This document shows positions 1-8,914 of a stretch of DNA of 23,030 nucleotides, piece after piece (positions within the stretch are counted from its first letter, which is position 1; each line of letters begins with the position of its first letter). The notes below the pieces were generated by a model. The model saw nothing but the letters and a program-made list of their open reading frames with translations. It searched no databases and was not told where the DNA came from. Origin of the DNA: Muribaculaceae bacterium (GTDB lineage: Bacteria; Bacteroidota; Bacteroidia; Bacteroidales; Muribaculaceae); contig JAHHQT010000022.1 in NCBI GenBank assembly GCA_020026215.1, forward strand, positions 1 to 23,030. Direction: 5' to 3'. The translations under genes were made by a program, and so were the position numbers.

Positions 1-2
1 AA

Positions 3-215
3 ATTTCGCTAATCACCAAATTTATAAGCACTTACAATTCGTCGAACTCACGTTATATTAATAAAGACAAATACGCTTTCACCCAAATGGTTAAGTTTTT
101 AGATAACTACAAATTTCTCCGTATCGTAAAGAAGTATGATAACAATAGGTATGTTAGAGGGAGTAATTTAATTCATAGTCCGGCGACATCTCCCTTTCTT
201 CTCTATCCAAGTTAA
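3..215 (+). pseudogene. Probable remnant of an IS4-type (DUF4372-like) transposase, N-terminal piece
   Basis: One frame is open from the window edge to a TAA at 213-215. From base 60 it reads NKDKYAFTQMVKFLDNY, followed by FLRIVKKYDNNRYV. The spacing KYxFxQ...F....F..IVxKY....YV resembles the start of Bacteroidota IS4-family transposases with an N-terminal DUF4372 domain. In those proteins a conserved segment containing CWNQ follows directly; here the reading changes to an unrelated tail and stops after about 20 residues. The codon before NKDKY is ATT, where a start ATG would be expected. I therefore read it as a decayed fragment. The family match is from memory of the pattern and is moderate; chance resemblance is possible for so short a piece. 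Confidence 0.45.
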
Positions 216-258
216 GATAATAAACGGTTTCAGCTAAGTGCAACAGCTATATATTCTC

Positions 259-888
259 TTATTTCTCTAAATCGGCTATGTAATAAACAGCTTCACGGCC
301 AAGATTGCAGAGGAGGTCGAGGATGCTCAAATTCGGACAGAAACCGAGTTTCTCACTCCATATCTGATAATACTCCTTCTCGATGCGAAAGTCTGCGAGA
401 GCGTCTCTATTCACATCACGGAACTCTGCCTTGATTTCCACATTTGTCAAGTCTGCCTTGTCACGGATAACTATGGTCTCAATGGGCAAGTCGAGAAATT
501 CTACAATGGCTTCGTGTAACTTTAAATTGAATTCAGCAACGGTCTGTATCTCCTTGTCTTCAAAGATAGCTTTCAAGTCGTCGGCAAAGTATTCGAAAAA
601 CGGTGTACGACCATAAGCGGAAAACAATGCGCCCCAATGCGTATGTCGCCAGTTGGCATGCTCAGAAATGGCAATTTGGCGAACTTTCATGTCGCGGTTC
701 GGTTTGCAAAGTGGCACAGAAAGCGATTGCTCGCCGTTTGGACCAACGATGCATACTCGGTTGAGCGATTTGTTGCGCTTGTCGTAATGTTCCGTCAAAT
801 CGACTGCAACACGGCCGTAGCGGTACATTGCTGCATAGTAGTCAATCGACCCGGCATATCTTGAACTGAAAACAGCCAAACTATCCAT
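259..888 (-). CDS. WbqC-like family protein
   Basis: 209-residue soluble protein with no signal peptide or membrane segment. The N-terminal part (SSRYAGSIDYYAAM, then RNRV-like and QSLSVPL segments around residues 40-60) and the middle HANWRHTHWGALFSAYGRTPFFEY (residues about 77-101) fit the WbqC-like family (PF08889), named after a gene in lipopolysaccharide O-antigen clusters; the biochemical activity is not established. The start ATG (886-888) shares a base with the TAA of the upstream signal peptidase gene (888-890), so the two are likely translationally coupled and co-transcribed with dapB. No convincing terminator is visible in the bases after its stop. The family call is good; any specific role in sugar transfer is only suggested by family context. 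Confidence 0.8.
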   Translation of the reverse strand: MDSLAVFSSRYAGSIDYYAAMYRYGRVAVDLTEHYDKRNKSLNRVCIVGPNGEQSLSVPLCKPNRDMKVRQIAISEHANWRHTHWGALFSAYGRTPFFEYFADDLKAIFEDKEIQTVAEFNLKLHEAIVEFLDLPIETIVIRDKADLTNVEIKAEFRDVNRDALADFRIEKEYYQIWSEKLGFCPNLSILDLLCNLGREAVYYIADLEK

Positions 889-2366
889 TATTCCTTGTCC
901 GGATTAGCAGTTTTGAAGATACGGTTCCAACGGAATCCCTTGTCCTGATCGATTGAAATTAATACAACCATCGGTGTACCGACAATGTGGTCTTCAGGAA
1001 CCAAACCCCAGTAACGTGAGTCGGCTGAGCAGTCACGGTTATCACCCATCATGAAATAGTAGTCCATCTTGAACGTATAGCGAGTGGTTCTTTCGCGATT
1101 GATGTAGATATCGTTGCCAATGACTTCCAATTCATTGCCTTCGTAGTTCTTGATAAGACGTTTGTAGATTGGCAAGTTGTAGATATTCAATTCCAATGTT
1201 TTACCTTTCTTAGGAATCCAGATACCCTTAGGCAAATTGTTGGCATAGTCAGCACGTGTCCAACCATAACCGCCTGTAATAGGATACAATGGAAAATCTT
1301 CGTAAACAGGAACTCTTTCTACTGATACCACATAGCTCAAGCTCTTGAAATAGTTGACCATATCGTAGGTCAACGGAGCGATATAAACCAAGCCTTGTTG
1401 CGCCATATTGTTGTCCATCTGCACTTCTCCTCGATCCACCACGCTGACACCAGCCTCGTCCCAAATAGGAGCGTCAATGGTTGTTCCATTGGTACGGATA
1501 AAGTAGTTGTACTGAACATTCTTAGGCTCTTCCAATGGTTTGTTGTTGATATAGATAATGTTGTTTACAATCTTCAAATAGTCACCCGGGAGACCGATGG
1601 CACGCTTCACATAGTTTTCGCGACGGTCAACAGGACGATATATCTTTTCACCAAATTCAGCGTTTTTAGCCACATAGTCACGGCCAATATTCATACAAGC
1701 CTTGATGTAGTCGCGTTTGTCCTTAAATTGGTTTTCAAACGGATTCTGAGCGATATAGCTTTCTCCAATCTTATAGCAAACAGTATAATAATCAGGATTC
1801 TGCATATTCATTACGATAGTATCGCCGGCAGGGAAATTGAACACGACAATATCGCCACGTTCAATGTCACGATAACCTTTCAAACGATGATATTCAAACT
1901 GTGGCTTTTCGATATAGCTCTTTGTGTTAATGATAGGAAAAGTGTTCTGACACAACGGGAAGTGCAAAGGAGTCTGCGGAACACGAGGACCATAGCACAT
2001 CTTGTTCACCCACAAATAGTCACCGATTAATAAGGTCTTTTCCAATGAAGAAGATGGAATCTTGTAGTTCTGACCGATGAAAGCAAAAATTAAATACACC
2101 AAAATCAAGGCATAGACGATAGAGTCCACCCATCCCATGACAGTTCTGACGGTCTTGTTCTTGCTCTTTTTCCACCAGTTCCAAGGAATATATAGGGTCA
2201 AATAGATGTCGAACAAAATAGGATAGACCAAAAGTACCCAAGGATTGCCCAACCAGATTACCCATAAGAAGAAAATCACCGATACAATTCCAAAACGAAT
2301 CCAACGTGTTTTCTTCACACCTTCCAAACGTTGTTTAAAGCTCTTATTTTCAGCAGAATCACTCAT
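888..2366 (-). CDS. lepB: Signal peptidase I (LepB)
   Basis: Membrane-bound serine protease (family S26) that removes signal peptides from exported proteins. With the ATG at 2366 it has 492 residues. Hydrophobic stretches at about 24-60 and 82-98 anchor it. The nucleophile motif reads IPSSSLEKTLLIGDY with Ser107 in the place of E. coli Ser90; the general-base Lys254 lies in YVKRAIGLPGD; the C-terminal box reads MMGDNRDCSADSRYWGLVPEDHIVG. About 147 residues separate Ser and Lys, far more than the 55 in E. coli LepB, so there is a large extra-cytoplasmic insertion. An in-frame TTG at 2375, directly after the dapB stop, would add three residues; the ATG is preferred. It sits between dapB and the wbqC-like gene in one unit. 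Confidence 0.93.
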   Translation of the reverse strand: MSDSAENKSFKQRLEGVKKTRWIRFGIVSVIFFLWVIWLGNPWVLLVYPILFDIYLTLYIPWNWWKKSKNKTVRTVMGWVDSIVYALILVYLIFAFIGQNYKIPSSSLEKTLLIGDYLWVNKMCYGPRVPQTPLHFPLCQNTFPIINTKSYIEKPQFEYHRLKGYRDIERGDIVVFNFPAGDTIVMNMQNPDYYTVCYKIGESYIAQNPFENQFKDKRDYIKACMNIGRDYVAKNAEFGEKIYRPVDRRENYVKRAIGLPGDYLKIVNNIIYINNKPLEEPKNVQYNYFIRTNGTTIDAPIWDEAGVSVVDRGEVQMDNNMAQQGLVYIAPLTYDMVNYFKSLSYVVSVERVPVYEDFPLYPITGGYGWTRADYANNLPKGIWIPKKGKTLELNIYNLPIYKRLIKNYEGNELEVIGNDIYINRERTTRYTFKMDYYFMMGDNRDCSADSRYWGLVPEDHIVGTPMVVLISIDQDKGFRWNRIFKTANPDKE

Positions 2367-2375
2367 AATATACAA

Positions 2376-3098
2376 TTATAAATCTTTAAAATTAAGCATG
2401 TCCTCCATAGAGTAACAGCCTTTTTTACCACACATCCATTCGGCGGCAATCACTGCTCCCAAGGCAAAACCTTCGCGCGAGAAAGCCTCATGTTCAATTT
2501 TAATGGAATCCACTGCCGACTTGTAGCAAACGGTGTGAGTTCCGGGAACTTCACCGATGCGCTGATGGTAAATTTTCAATTTGTCATCACCATCTTCTGT
2601 TTCCGTCCAAGCATTTTTTCTGTCCAAATTGTCAAGAATACCGTTTGCCAATGTAATGGCTGTACCGCTTGGATGGTCCAATTTATGAATATGGTGAATT
2701 TCATTTATAGAAACATCATATTGAGAAAATTTGTTCATCAGCTTCGCCAAATGCTTGTTCAACTCGAAGAACAAATTCACTCCTATACTGAAATTTGAAG
2801 AATAGAAAAATGCGCCATTCTTTTCATTGCATACGGCTTTTATTTCTTCCATACGGTCAATCCATCCCGTAGTACCCGAAACGACAGCCACACCCTTGGA
2901 AAATGCCTTGACATAGTTGTCGCAAGCTGTTGCAGGAGTGGAAAATTCGATAGCCACGTCAGCAGAAGCAAAAGCCGGGGAATCAAAATCATTCAAATTT
3001 TCAGAATCTATGACAGACACTATTTCGTGTCCGCGTTCTTTGGCTATTCTTTCAATGGTCTTTCCCATTTTACCATAGCCTATAATAGCAATTTTCAT
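2376..3098 (-). CDS. dapB: 4-hydroxy-tetrahydrodipicolinate reductase (DapB)
   Basis: Cytoplasmic reductase that makes tetrahydrodipicolinate using NAD(P)H, in the diaminopimelate/lysine pathway. 240 residues, at the short end for the family. The N-terminus has the nucleotide-binding loop GYGKMG (residues 7-12). The active-site signature EIHHIHKLDHPSGTA (133-147) contains the paired histidines H135/H136 and Lys139, equivalent to E. coli H159/H160/K163. SGTTGW (74-79) is the second conserved loop. It is the first gene of dapB-lepB-wbqC-like. No other dap gene is nearby. The gap to porZ holds a terminator hairpin, so its own promoter would have to overlap the hairpin or lie in the end of porZ; I see no clear box. 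Confidence 0.95.
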   Translation of the reverse strand: MKIAIIGYGKMGKTIERIAKERGHEIVSVIDSENLNDFDSPAFASADVAIEFSTPATACDNYVKAFSKGVAVVSGTTGWIDRMEEIKAVCNEKNGAFFYSSNFSIGVNLFFELNKHLAKLMNKFSQYDVSINEIHHIHKLDHPSGTAITLANGILDNLDRKNAWTETEDGDDKLKIYHQRIGEVPGTHTVCYKSAVDSIKIEHEAFSREGFALGAVIAAEWMCGKKGCYSMEDMLNFKDL

Positions 3099-3106
3099 AT
3101 CAATAA

Positions 3107-3134
3107 TAAAAATGCGCAGCGATGAAACTGCGCA
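3107..3134 (-). terminator. Intrinsic terminator after porZ
   Basis: Perfect 7-bp stem TGCGCAG (3113-3119) with CTGCGCA (3128-3134) around an 8-base loop. Read on the minus strand, the stem is followed by five U residues (AAAAA at 3108-3112). It lies 21 bases past the porZ stop and ends the nadA-leuS-rdgB-porZ unit, or attenuates read-through into dapB. Confidence 0.75.
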
Positions 3135-3155
3135 ATTATAATAGTTTCAATTTAA

Positions 3156-5507
3156 TTATTTCACTACCAAAATTTTAGTTACACAACCTTCGGAATTATC
3201 ATTCATCGATTGTGATGCCAACACGAAGTAAACACCTGTGTTCACTCTTTCTCCTCTGGAATTGCAACCGTCCCATACTACCATACCGCCATTTGACTTG
3301 GTAGAGTAAATGACATTGCCTGCTGAATCGGCAATTTTGACCAATGAGTTTTCCATCAAACCACGAATGGTAATAGCACCTGTGTAGTCAGGGCGAACCG
3401 GGTTAGGATAAGCATATACATTGTCAAAATTATCTTCGGCAGGAATAGCATCGCTACTGTATTCGATAATACCCTTAGGAGTACCCATATACACGATGTT
3501 ATTGTCTGTATTACATTCAATAGATACTACGTTGTTGTCAGGCAATGAACTGTTGTCGGTAGTGAAGTGTTTCAAGATTTCAGTACCGTCTTCACTGACC
3601 AAATAAACGCCCGATGTTGAAGTGGCAAACCATTTACGGTTAGCACCGTCGACAGCTATTGCGTTGACAAACAAACCGTCCAACAAATAGTCGGCAAGGT
3701 TTGTACCGTCATTACGAGGCACTTTCACTCTGGTTACATAGAACTTGTTGAACAAGTTATTTTGATTCAAGTAGCAGACACCTGTGTTGGTTGCCAACCA
3801 GATGTGTCCGTTCTTGTCTTCCATAAAGTCGAAAATGAAGGAAATGTCCACACCTTTACCGTCTTGGTCACTAAATGTAGCATAAACCGACATACGGTCG
3901 TCAGCTGTATTGGCAGGCGTATTGTTTATGTCCAATACCATTAATTTGGTTTTCCAAATGTTGTTGGCAGCCAAGACAATACCTTTTTTGGTAACGAACA
4001 TACGTCCTTGCTTATCCACAATGAATGAAGGATGACTGAATGTAGTCCAATCTGTCTTTTGTACCTTGTCGTTCACTTTTTCAGCCGGCAACAGCAATAG
4101 AGAAGGGGCTGAATTGACCACTGTATTGGAAAACATAGCCCAAAGGTTATTCTTTGTATCAAACTTCATGTCAGGCACAGAACAGATGTAGTCCAATACC
4201 ATTGGAGAGTTGGTACTGTCGAATTTCATGATTTGCTTGTTGTCCTTAACGCAGAAGATACCTTCCCACCATGAACCGAACCAAATTTTATTAGGATCGT
4301 TGTTGTCGATAGTCAAAGCATAAGGTGATTTCAACACTCCGTTGGAGTGCTCGTTAATCAAACCATGCACGTTATCAGGAGCCAAATCTTTCCAAACACC
4401 TTTTTCCAAAGAAGAAAGACCGAATTCATAGCTACCCTGATAAGTATAAAGTTCACCTGAAGTCATGGCGTATAAACGATTGTTCTTATATGCCATATAA
4501 CCCGGATAGTTTACAGTAGTGGCATTCGGACGGAAATTTTCATGCAAATAAGTGATACCGCCATCCTTGATGATAAATTGCTTGATACCTTTCTTATCCA
4601 CACCCCAAACAGAGCCGTCATTTTCCATGGAAGAAATCAAGCTGCCTGAAAATTCACCTTCCGGCAAAACAACTTCATTCACTACATTGCCCTGATTGTC
4701 CAAATTCATATAGAATCCATCAAATGAAGCTATATAGCCATTCTTTGATTTTGAAACCAATTTTACAGATTGTTCCTTGATAACCTTGATACTCGGATTC
4801 TTATAATCCGCACCAATTTCAAATGTATAGAACCAACCCGAAGCCGAACAGAACTTGTTGTTGTCCATCTTATACAAATTCTCCACACTATATTTGGTTA
4901 CTGTAAATGCAGAGTATTCGTAATGAGGCGCTTCCAGTTCTGAAACTATAATCTTATTGTTTACACAAGCATAGATGTATTTGTCAGTGACGATGATGGA
5001 GGTAAATTTCTTATTGTAATTGTGAGATTCCTTAATTTGGTTTTTATCTTCGTCCACCACCATATAACCGAAGTCGGTGGCAACATAGATATATCTGCCT
5101 GCGAAATCCACACCGTTAATACCTTTTTCAGTAGTCAGCACCGCATTCTTCAAATCAGGGATATTAACCACCTTACCGTCATTGTACAACATGTCAATGT
5201 TGGAATTTTCATAAACGATGAACAAGTAATCCTTTTCGAAGTTATAGTAAATGTTTTTGATAAAGTTGTCAGACAAATCATTTCTCTTGCTGAAGAAAAG
5301 TGTTTCGTCATTCTCCTTATCATAAGCATACAGATAACCGTCGGACAAGTAATAGACCAATTTACCGTTGTCAATGATATTTTGAACGTGTAAACCGGAA
5401 TAAACATGGTGCAATTTCCAATCTCCCACTTGTTGTGCGGTCGTCACATTCGCATTGAATGCAAAGAGAGCAATCAAACAGAATAATAAAAATTTTAGTT
5501 TATTCAT
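3156..5507 (-). CDS. porZ: Type IX secretion system component PorZ (two-propeller surface protein)
   Basis: 783 residues. A hydrophobic signal peptide (about 1-24, cleavage likely TTA|QQ) is followed by a long beta-propeller region with repeats typical of two-component-regulator propellers (NLWAMF, HIWLATNTGVCYLN, RKWFATSTSGVYLV, NIVYMGTPKGIIEY). The C-terminus (about 697-783) has a YPNPVRPD strand, a VVWDGCNSRGERVNTGVYFV hairpin and a final KILVVK, the form of a type IX secretion C-terminal domain. Length, two-propeller layout and CTD match PorZ of Porphyromonas gingivalis (776 aa), part of the PorU-PorV-PorQ-PorZ surface complex that attaches cargo to A-type LPS. The ATG overlaps the rdgB stop as ATGA, indicating coupling. 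There is no kinase or receiver domain, so it is not itself a two-component regulator. A different CTD-bearing propeller protein is the main alternative. Confidence 0.78.
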   Translation of the reverse strand: MNKLKFLLFCLIALFAFNANVTTAQQVGDWKLHHVYSGLHVQNIIDNGKLVYYLSDGYLYAYDKENDETLFFSKRNDLSDNFIKNIYYNFEKDYLFIVYENSNIDMLYNDGKVVNIPDLKNAVLTTEKGINGVDFAGRYIYVATDFGYMVVDEDKNQIKESHNYNKKFTSIIVTDKYIYACVNNKIIVSELEAPHYEYSAFTVTKYSVENLYKMDNNKFCSASGWFYTFEIGADYKNPSIKVIKEQSVKLVSKSKNGYIASFDGFYMNLDNQGNVVNEVVLPEGEFSGSLISSMENDGSVWGVDKKGIKQFIIKDGGITYLHENFRPNATTVNYPGYMAYKNNRLYAMTSGELYTYQGSYEFGLSSLEKGVWKDLAPDNVHGLINEHSNGVLKSPYALTIDNNDPNKIWFGSWWEGIFCVKDNKQIMKFDSTNSPMVLDYICSVPDMKFDTKNNLWAMFSNTVVNSAPSLLLLPAEKVNDKVQKTDWTTFSHPSFIVDKQGRMFVTKKGIVLAANNIWKTKLMVLDINNTPANTADDRMSVYATFSDQDGKGVDISFIFDFMEDKNGHIWLATNTGVCYLNQNNLFNKFYVTRVKVPRNDGTNLADYLLDGLFVNAIAVDGANRKWFATSTSGVYLVSEDGTEILKHFTTDNSSLPDNNVVSIECNTDNNIVYMGTPKGIIEYSSDAIPAEDNFDNVYAYPNPVRPDYTGAITIRGLMENSLVKIADSAGNVIYSTKSNGGMVVWDGCNSRGERVNTGVYFVLASQSMNDNSEGCVTKILVVK

Positions 5508-6085
5508 AATTCATCATTTAAGTAATCAACAAATAATTTGGTGGCATTACCACGATGACTGATTTTGTTTTTTGCTTCAGATGTCATTTCGGCAAAAGTC
5601 AAATCAGAGTTTTCCGGTTGGAAAACCTTGTCGTAACCAAAACCACCTTCACCATGACGTTCAGTAGTGATAGAACCTGAAACTTGACCTTCAAATTCTT
5701 TTTCCACGTCACCATGAATGAAAGCAATGACCGTTCTGAATTTGGCAGAACGATTTTTCACGCCTTCCATTTTTGACAAAAGTTTGTCAATGTTCTGTTC
5801 CGGAGTCACATTTTCTCCGGCATATCTTGCAGAATAAACCCCAGGTTCGCCATTCAATGCTGCCACCTCCAAACCAGTATCGTCAGCAAAGCAATCCATT
5901 CCGAATTTATCCTTAATATAATGTGCTTTTTGTAAAGCGTTACCTTCTATCGTATCGCAAGTTTCAGGTATTTCCTCATGACAATTAATATCTTCAAGAC
6001 TCAATACTTCAAACTTATTTCCAATGATTTCACGAATCTCCCTTAGTTTTTTTTTATTGTTTGTTGCAAATACAAGACTTTTCAT
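5504..6085 (-). CDS. rdgB: Non-canonical purine NTP pyrophosphatase (RdgB/HAM1)
   Basis: Hydrolyses dITP, ITP and XTP to the monophosphate and pyrophosphate, keeping deaminated purines out of nucleic acids. With the ATG at 6085 it has 193 residues, normal for the family. Visible motifs are the N-terminal FATNNKKKLREI substrate loop, ADDTGLEVAALNGEPGVYSARYAG (Mg-binding Asp pair and the conserved GxPGVYSARYAG), EGGFGYDKVFQP, and the C-terminal SHRGNA. An in-frame TTG at 6094 would add MFR-type residues; the ATG gives the usual MxxLVFATNN start. It lies 47 bases past leuS and overlaps porZ by four bases. Confidence 0.95.
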   Translation of the reverse strand: MKSLVFATNNKKKLREIREIIGNKFEVLSLEDINCHEEIPETCDTIEGNALQKAHYIKDKFGMDCFADDTGLEVAALNGEPGVYSARYAGENVTPEQNIDKLLSKMEGVKNRSAKFRTVIAFIHGDVEKEFEGQVSGSITTERHGEGGFGYDKVFQPENSDLTFAEMTSEAKNKISHRGNATKLFVDYLNDEL

Positions 6086-6132
6086 TCTAAACAAAAGATT
6101 ATTAATTATATAACGAAACTACCTTTATATTA

Positions 6133-8901
6133 TTATAATACGATATTCACAATTTTATTAGGAACAACAATCACTTTCTTAGGTGTTTTGCCTTCAATCC
6201 ATTTTGCTGAATTAGGGTCGGCAAGAGCAATTTTTTCCACTTCTTCTTTTGAAGTTCCGTTGGCAACCTGAATATTGAAACGAGCCTTACCGTTGAAAGA
6301 TACTGTATAGTTTACAGTAGATTCGACCAAGTAAGCTTCGTTAAATTCCGGCCATTTAGCATCACATACAGAAGTTTCGTTGCCCAAAGTGTGCCACAAT
6401 TCTTCAGCAATGTGAGGGGCAAACGGAGCAATCAAAACTACAATGTCAGACAAAACTTCTTTTGAAGAGCATTTCAAGGCAATCAATTCATTGATACAAA
6501 TCATGAATGCACTGATAGAAGTATTGTATGAGAAGTGTTCAATATCCCAAGTTACTTTCTTGATTAGTTTGTGAACAGCCTTCAATTCTTCAGGAGTAGC
6601 TTTTTGGTCTTTAACGACTACTGTATCATTTTTGAAGAACAAGCCCCACAATTTTTTGATAAAGCGGTTAACACCATCGATACCGTTAGTATCCCAAGGT
6701 TTGCTTTGTTCCAACGGGCCTAAGAACATTTCGTACAAACGAAGTGTATCAGCACCATAAGTATCAACAATGTCATCAGGATTCACTACATTGAACATTG
6801 ATTTTGACATCTTTTCTACTGCCCAACCGCAAACATACTTGCCGTCTTCCAAAATAAACTCAGCATTGTTGAATTCAGGACGCCATTGTTTGAATTTCTC
6901 AATGTCAAGAATATCATTGGTCACAATGTTTACATCAACATGGATAGGAGTAGTGTCGTAATCTTTCTTCAAATTCAAAGAAACGAATGTATTTGTATCC
7001 TTAATTCTATATACAAAGTTAGAACGACCTTGAATCATACCTTGGTTTATCAATTTCTTGAATGGTTCGTCTTCGCAAACAGCACCAAGATCAAACAAGA
7101 ACTTGTTCCAGAAACGGCTATAAATCAAGTGACCTGTTGCGTGTTCTGTACCACCGATATACAAGTCCACATTTCTCCAATATTCGTTAGCTTCTTTTGA
7201 AACCAAAGCATTTTCGTTGTGTGGATCCATATATCTCAAATAGTAAGCTGAAGAACCTGCGAAACCAGGCATTGTGCAAAGTTCGTAAGGATAGCCTTCC
7301 TCTGTGTTCCAGTTTTCAGCACGACCCAATGGAGGTTCACCAGTTTCAGTAGGCAAGAATTTGTCAATTTCAGGCAATTCCAAAGGAAGTTTGTCTTCAG
7401 TCAAAGTGTGAGGAATACCATTCTTATAATATACAGGGAACGGTTCACCCCAGTAGCGTTGGCGGCTGAAAATAGCATCACGCAAACGATAGTTCACTTT
7501 TACCTTACCAATATGTTTTTCTTCGATGAATTTTTTAGTAGTTGCAATGGCATCTTTTACCTCCAAACCGTTAAGGTCAAGTTCAACACCTTTTGAGTTA
7601 ATCATCTTGCCTTCTTTTGCATCAAAACTTTCGTTAGTTACATCGCAACCTTCAATCAAAGGAATGATAGGCAAATTGAAATGACGGGCAAAAGCATAGT
7701 CACGACTATCATGAGCAGGAACAGCCATAATAGCACCTGTACCATAACCAGCCAATACATAGTCACTAATCCATACAGGAATTTCTTTGCCTGTCAAAGG
7801 ATTCACAGCATAAGAACCAGAGAACACACCTGAAACTTGTTTGTCAATCAAACGTTCACGTTCTGTCTTGTGCTTGATTTCATCCATATAATTTTTTACA
7901 GCTTCTTTTTGTTCTGCTGTAACCAATTTTTCTACATATTCACTTTCAGGAGCCAAAACCATGAAAGTAACGCCAAAAATAGTATCTGCACGAGTAGTGA
8001 AGATTTCAAGGTTCAAGTCTTGTCCCACTACCTTGAAGTTCATTTCAGCGCCTTCAGAACGACCAATCCAGTTTTTTTGAGTTTCTTTCAAAGAATCTGT
8101 CCAGTCCAATTTATCCAATCCTTCCAATAAGCGTTGAGCATAAGCTGATACTCTCAAACACCATTGACGCATCATTTTTTGTTCAACAGGATAGCCACCG
8201 CGAATAGACACACCTTCGCTAACTTCATCGTTAGCCAAAACTGTACCCAATTTAGGACACCAGTTCACCATTGTATTACCTAAGTAAGCAATACGATAGT
8301 TCATCAAGATATCGTTCTTTTCTTGTTCATTCTTTGCATTCCATTCTTCAGCTGTGAAATTCAAAACTTCGCTGCAAGCTGCGTTTACATTTTCAGTACC
8401 GAATTTTTCGAAATGTGCTATCAACTCGTCCAAACTTTCTGCGTTTTGCTTGTCGTTGTTGTAATAGGAATTGAACATTTTAGTAAATGCCCATTGAGTC
8501 CACTTGTAATATTTAGGATCACAAGTTTTCAACTCACGGCTCCAATCATAACAGAAACCAATTTTATTTAATTGTTGGCGATAACGATTGATATTGTTTA
8601 CAGTAGTTACTTCAGGATGTTGACCGGTTTGAATGGCATATTGTTCAGCAGGCAAACCATAGGCATCATATCCCATTGGGTGAAGTACGTTAAAACCTTG
8701 TAAACGTTTATAACGAGAATAAATATCAGAAGCAATATAACCTAGAGGGTGACCAACGTGCAAACCTGCTCCTGATGGATAAGGGAACATATCCAAAACA
8801 TAGAACTTAGGTTTTTCAGAATTAATGTCAGCTTTATAAATATTGTTATCCTTCCAATATTGTTGCCAACGGCTTTCAATTTCTTTATGATTGTATTCCA
8901 T
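6133..8901 (-). CDS. leuS: Leucyl-tRNA synthetase
   Basis: Charges tRNA-Leu with leucine (class Ia synthetase). 922 residues, about 60 longer than E. coli LeuRS. The HIGH signature is HVGH at 48-51 within MFPYPSGAGLHVGHPLGY; the KMSKS loop is at 697-701 (VEKMSKSMFN). The CP1 editing domain lies at roughly 225-420 and includes the threonine-rich TTRADTIFG (302-310) and AVPAHDSRDY (393-402, with the conserved Asp). The catalytic-core segment RQRYWGEPFPVYY is at about 480-492 and the C-terminal tRNA-binding domain ends IVVPNKIVNIVL. Extra length comes from an insertion before CP1 (about 155-200) and one before KMSKS (about 625-690). It follows nadA by only 13 bases, so they are probably one transcript. 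Confidence 0.98.
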   Translation of the reverse strand: MEYNHKEIESRWQQYWKDNNIYKADINSEKPKFYVLDMFPYPSGAGLHVGHPLGYIASDIYSRYKRLQGFNVLHPMGYDAYGLPAEQYAIQTGQHPEVTTVNNINRYRQQLNKIGFCYDWSRELKTCDPKYYKWTQWAFTKMFNSYYNNDKQNAESLDELIAHFEKFGTENVNAACSEVLNFTAEEWNAKNEQEKNDILMNYRIAYLGNTMVNWCPKLGTVLANDEVSEGVSIRGGYPVEQKMMRQWCLRVSAYAQRLLEGLDKLDWTDSLKETQKNWIGRSEGAEMNFKVVGQDLNLEIFTTRADTIFGVTFMVLAPESEYVEKLVTAEQKEAVKNYMDEIKHKTERERLIDKQVSGVFSGSYAVNPLTGKEIPVWISDYVLAGYGTGAIMAVPAHDSRDYAFARHFNLPIIPLIEGCDVTNESFDAKEGKMINSKGVELDLNGLEVKDAIATTKKFIEEKHIGKVKVNYRLRDAIFSRQRYWGEPFPVYYKNGIPHTLTEDKLPLELPEIDKFLPTETGEPPLGRAENWNTEEGYPYELCTMPGFAGSSAYYLRYMDPHNENALVSKEANEYWRNVDLYIGGTEHATGHLIYSRFWNKFLFDLGAVCEDEPFKKLINQGMIQGRSNFVYRIKDTNTFVSLNLKKDYDTTPIHVDVNIVTNDILDIEKFKQWRPEFNNAEFILEDGKYVCGWAVEKMSKSMFNVVNPDDIVDTYGADTLRLYEMFLGPLEQSKPWDTNGIDGVNRFIKKLWGLFFKNDTVVVKDQKATPEELKAVHKLIKKVTWDIEHFSYNTSISAFMICINELIALKCSSKEVLSDIVVLIAPFAPHIAEELWHTLGNETSVCDAKWPEFNEAYLVESTVNYTVSFNGKARFNIQVANGTSKEEVEKIALADPNSAKWIEGKTPKKVIVVPNKIVNIVL

Positions 8902-8914
8902 ATATTTTATTTTT

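Noticed and set aside
1395..2030. 211-codon open frame on the plus strand inside lepB
   Set aside because: It is antisense to a gene whose active-site motifs are intact across the same bases; its translation has no recognisable domain.
3156..5507. Hybrid two-component sensor suggested by propeller repeats
   Set aside because: No histidine kinase, receiver or DNA-binding domain follows; the protein ends in a secretion C-terminal domain.
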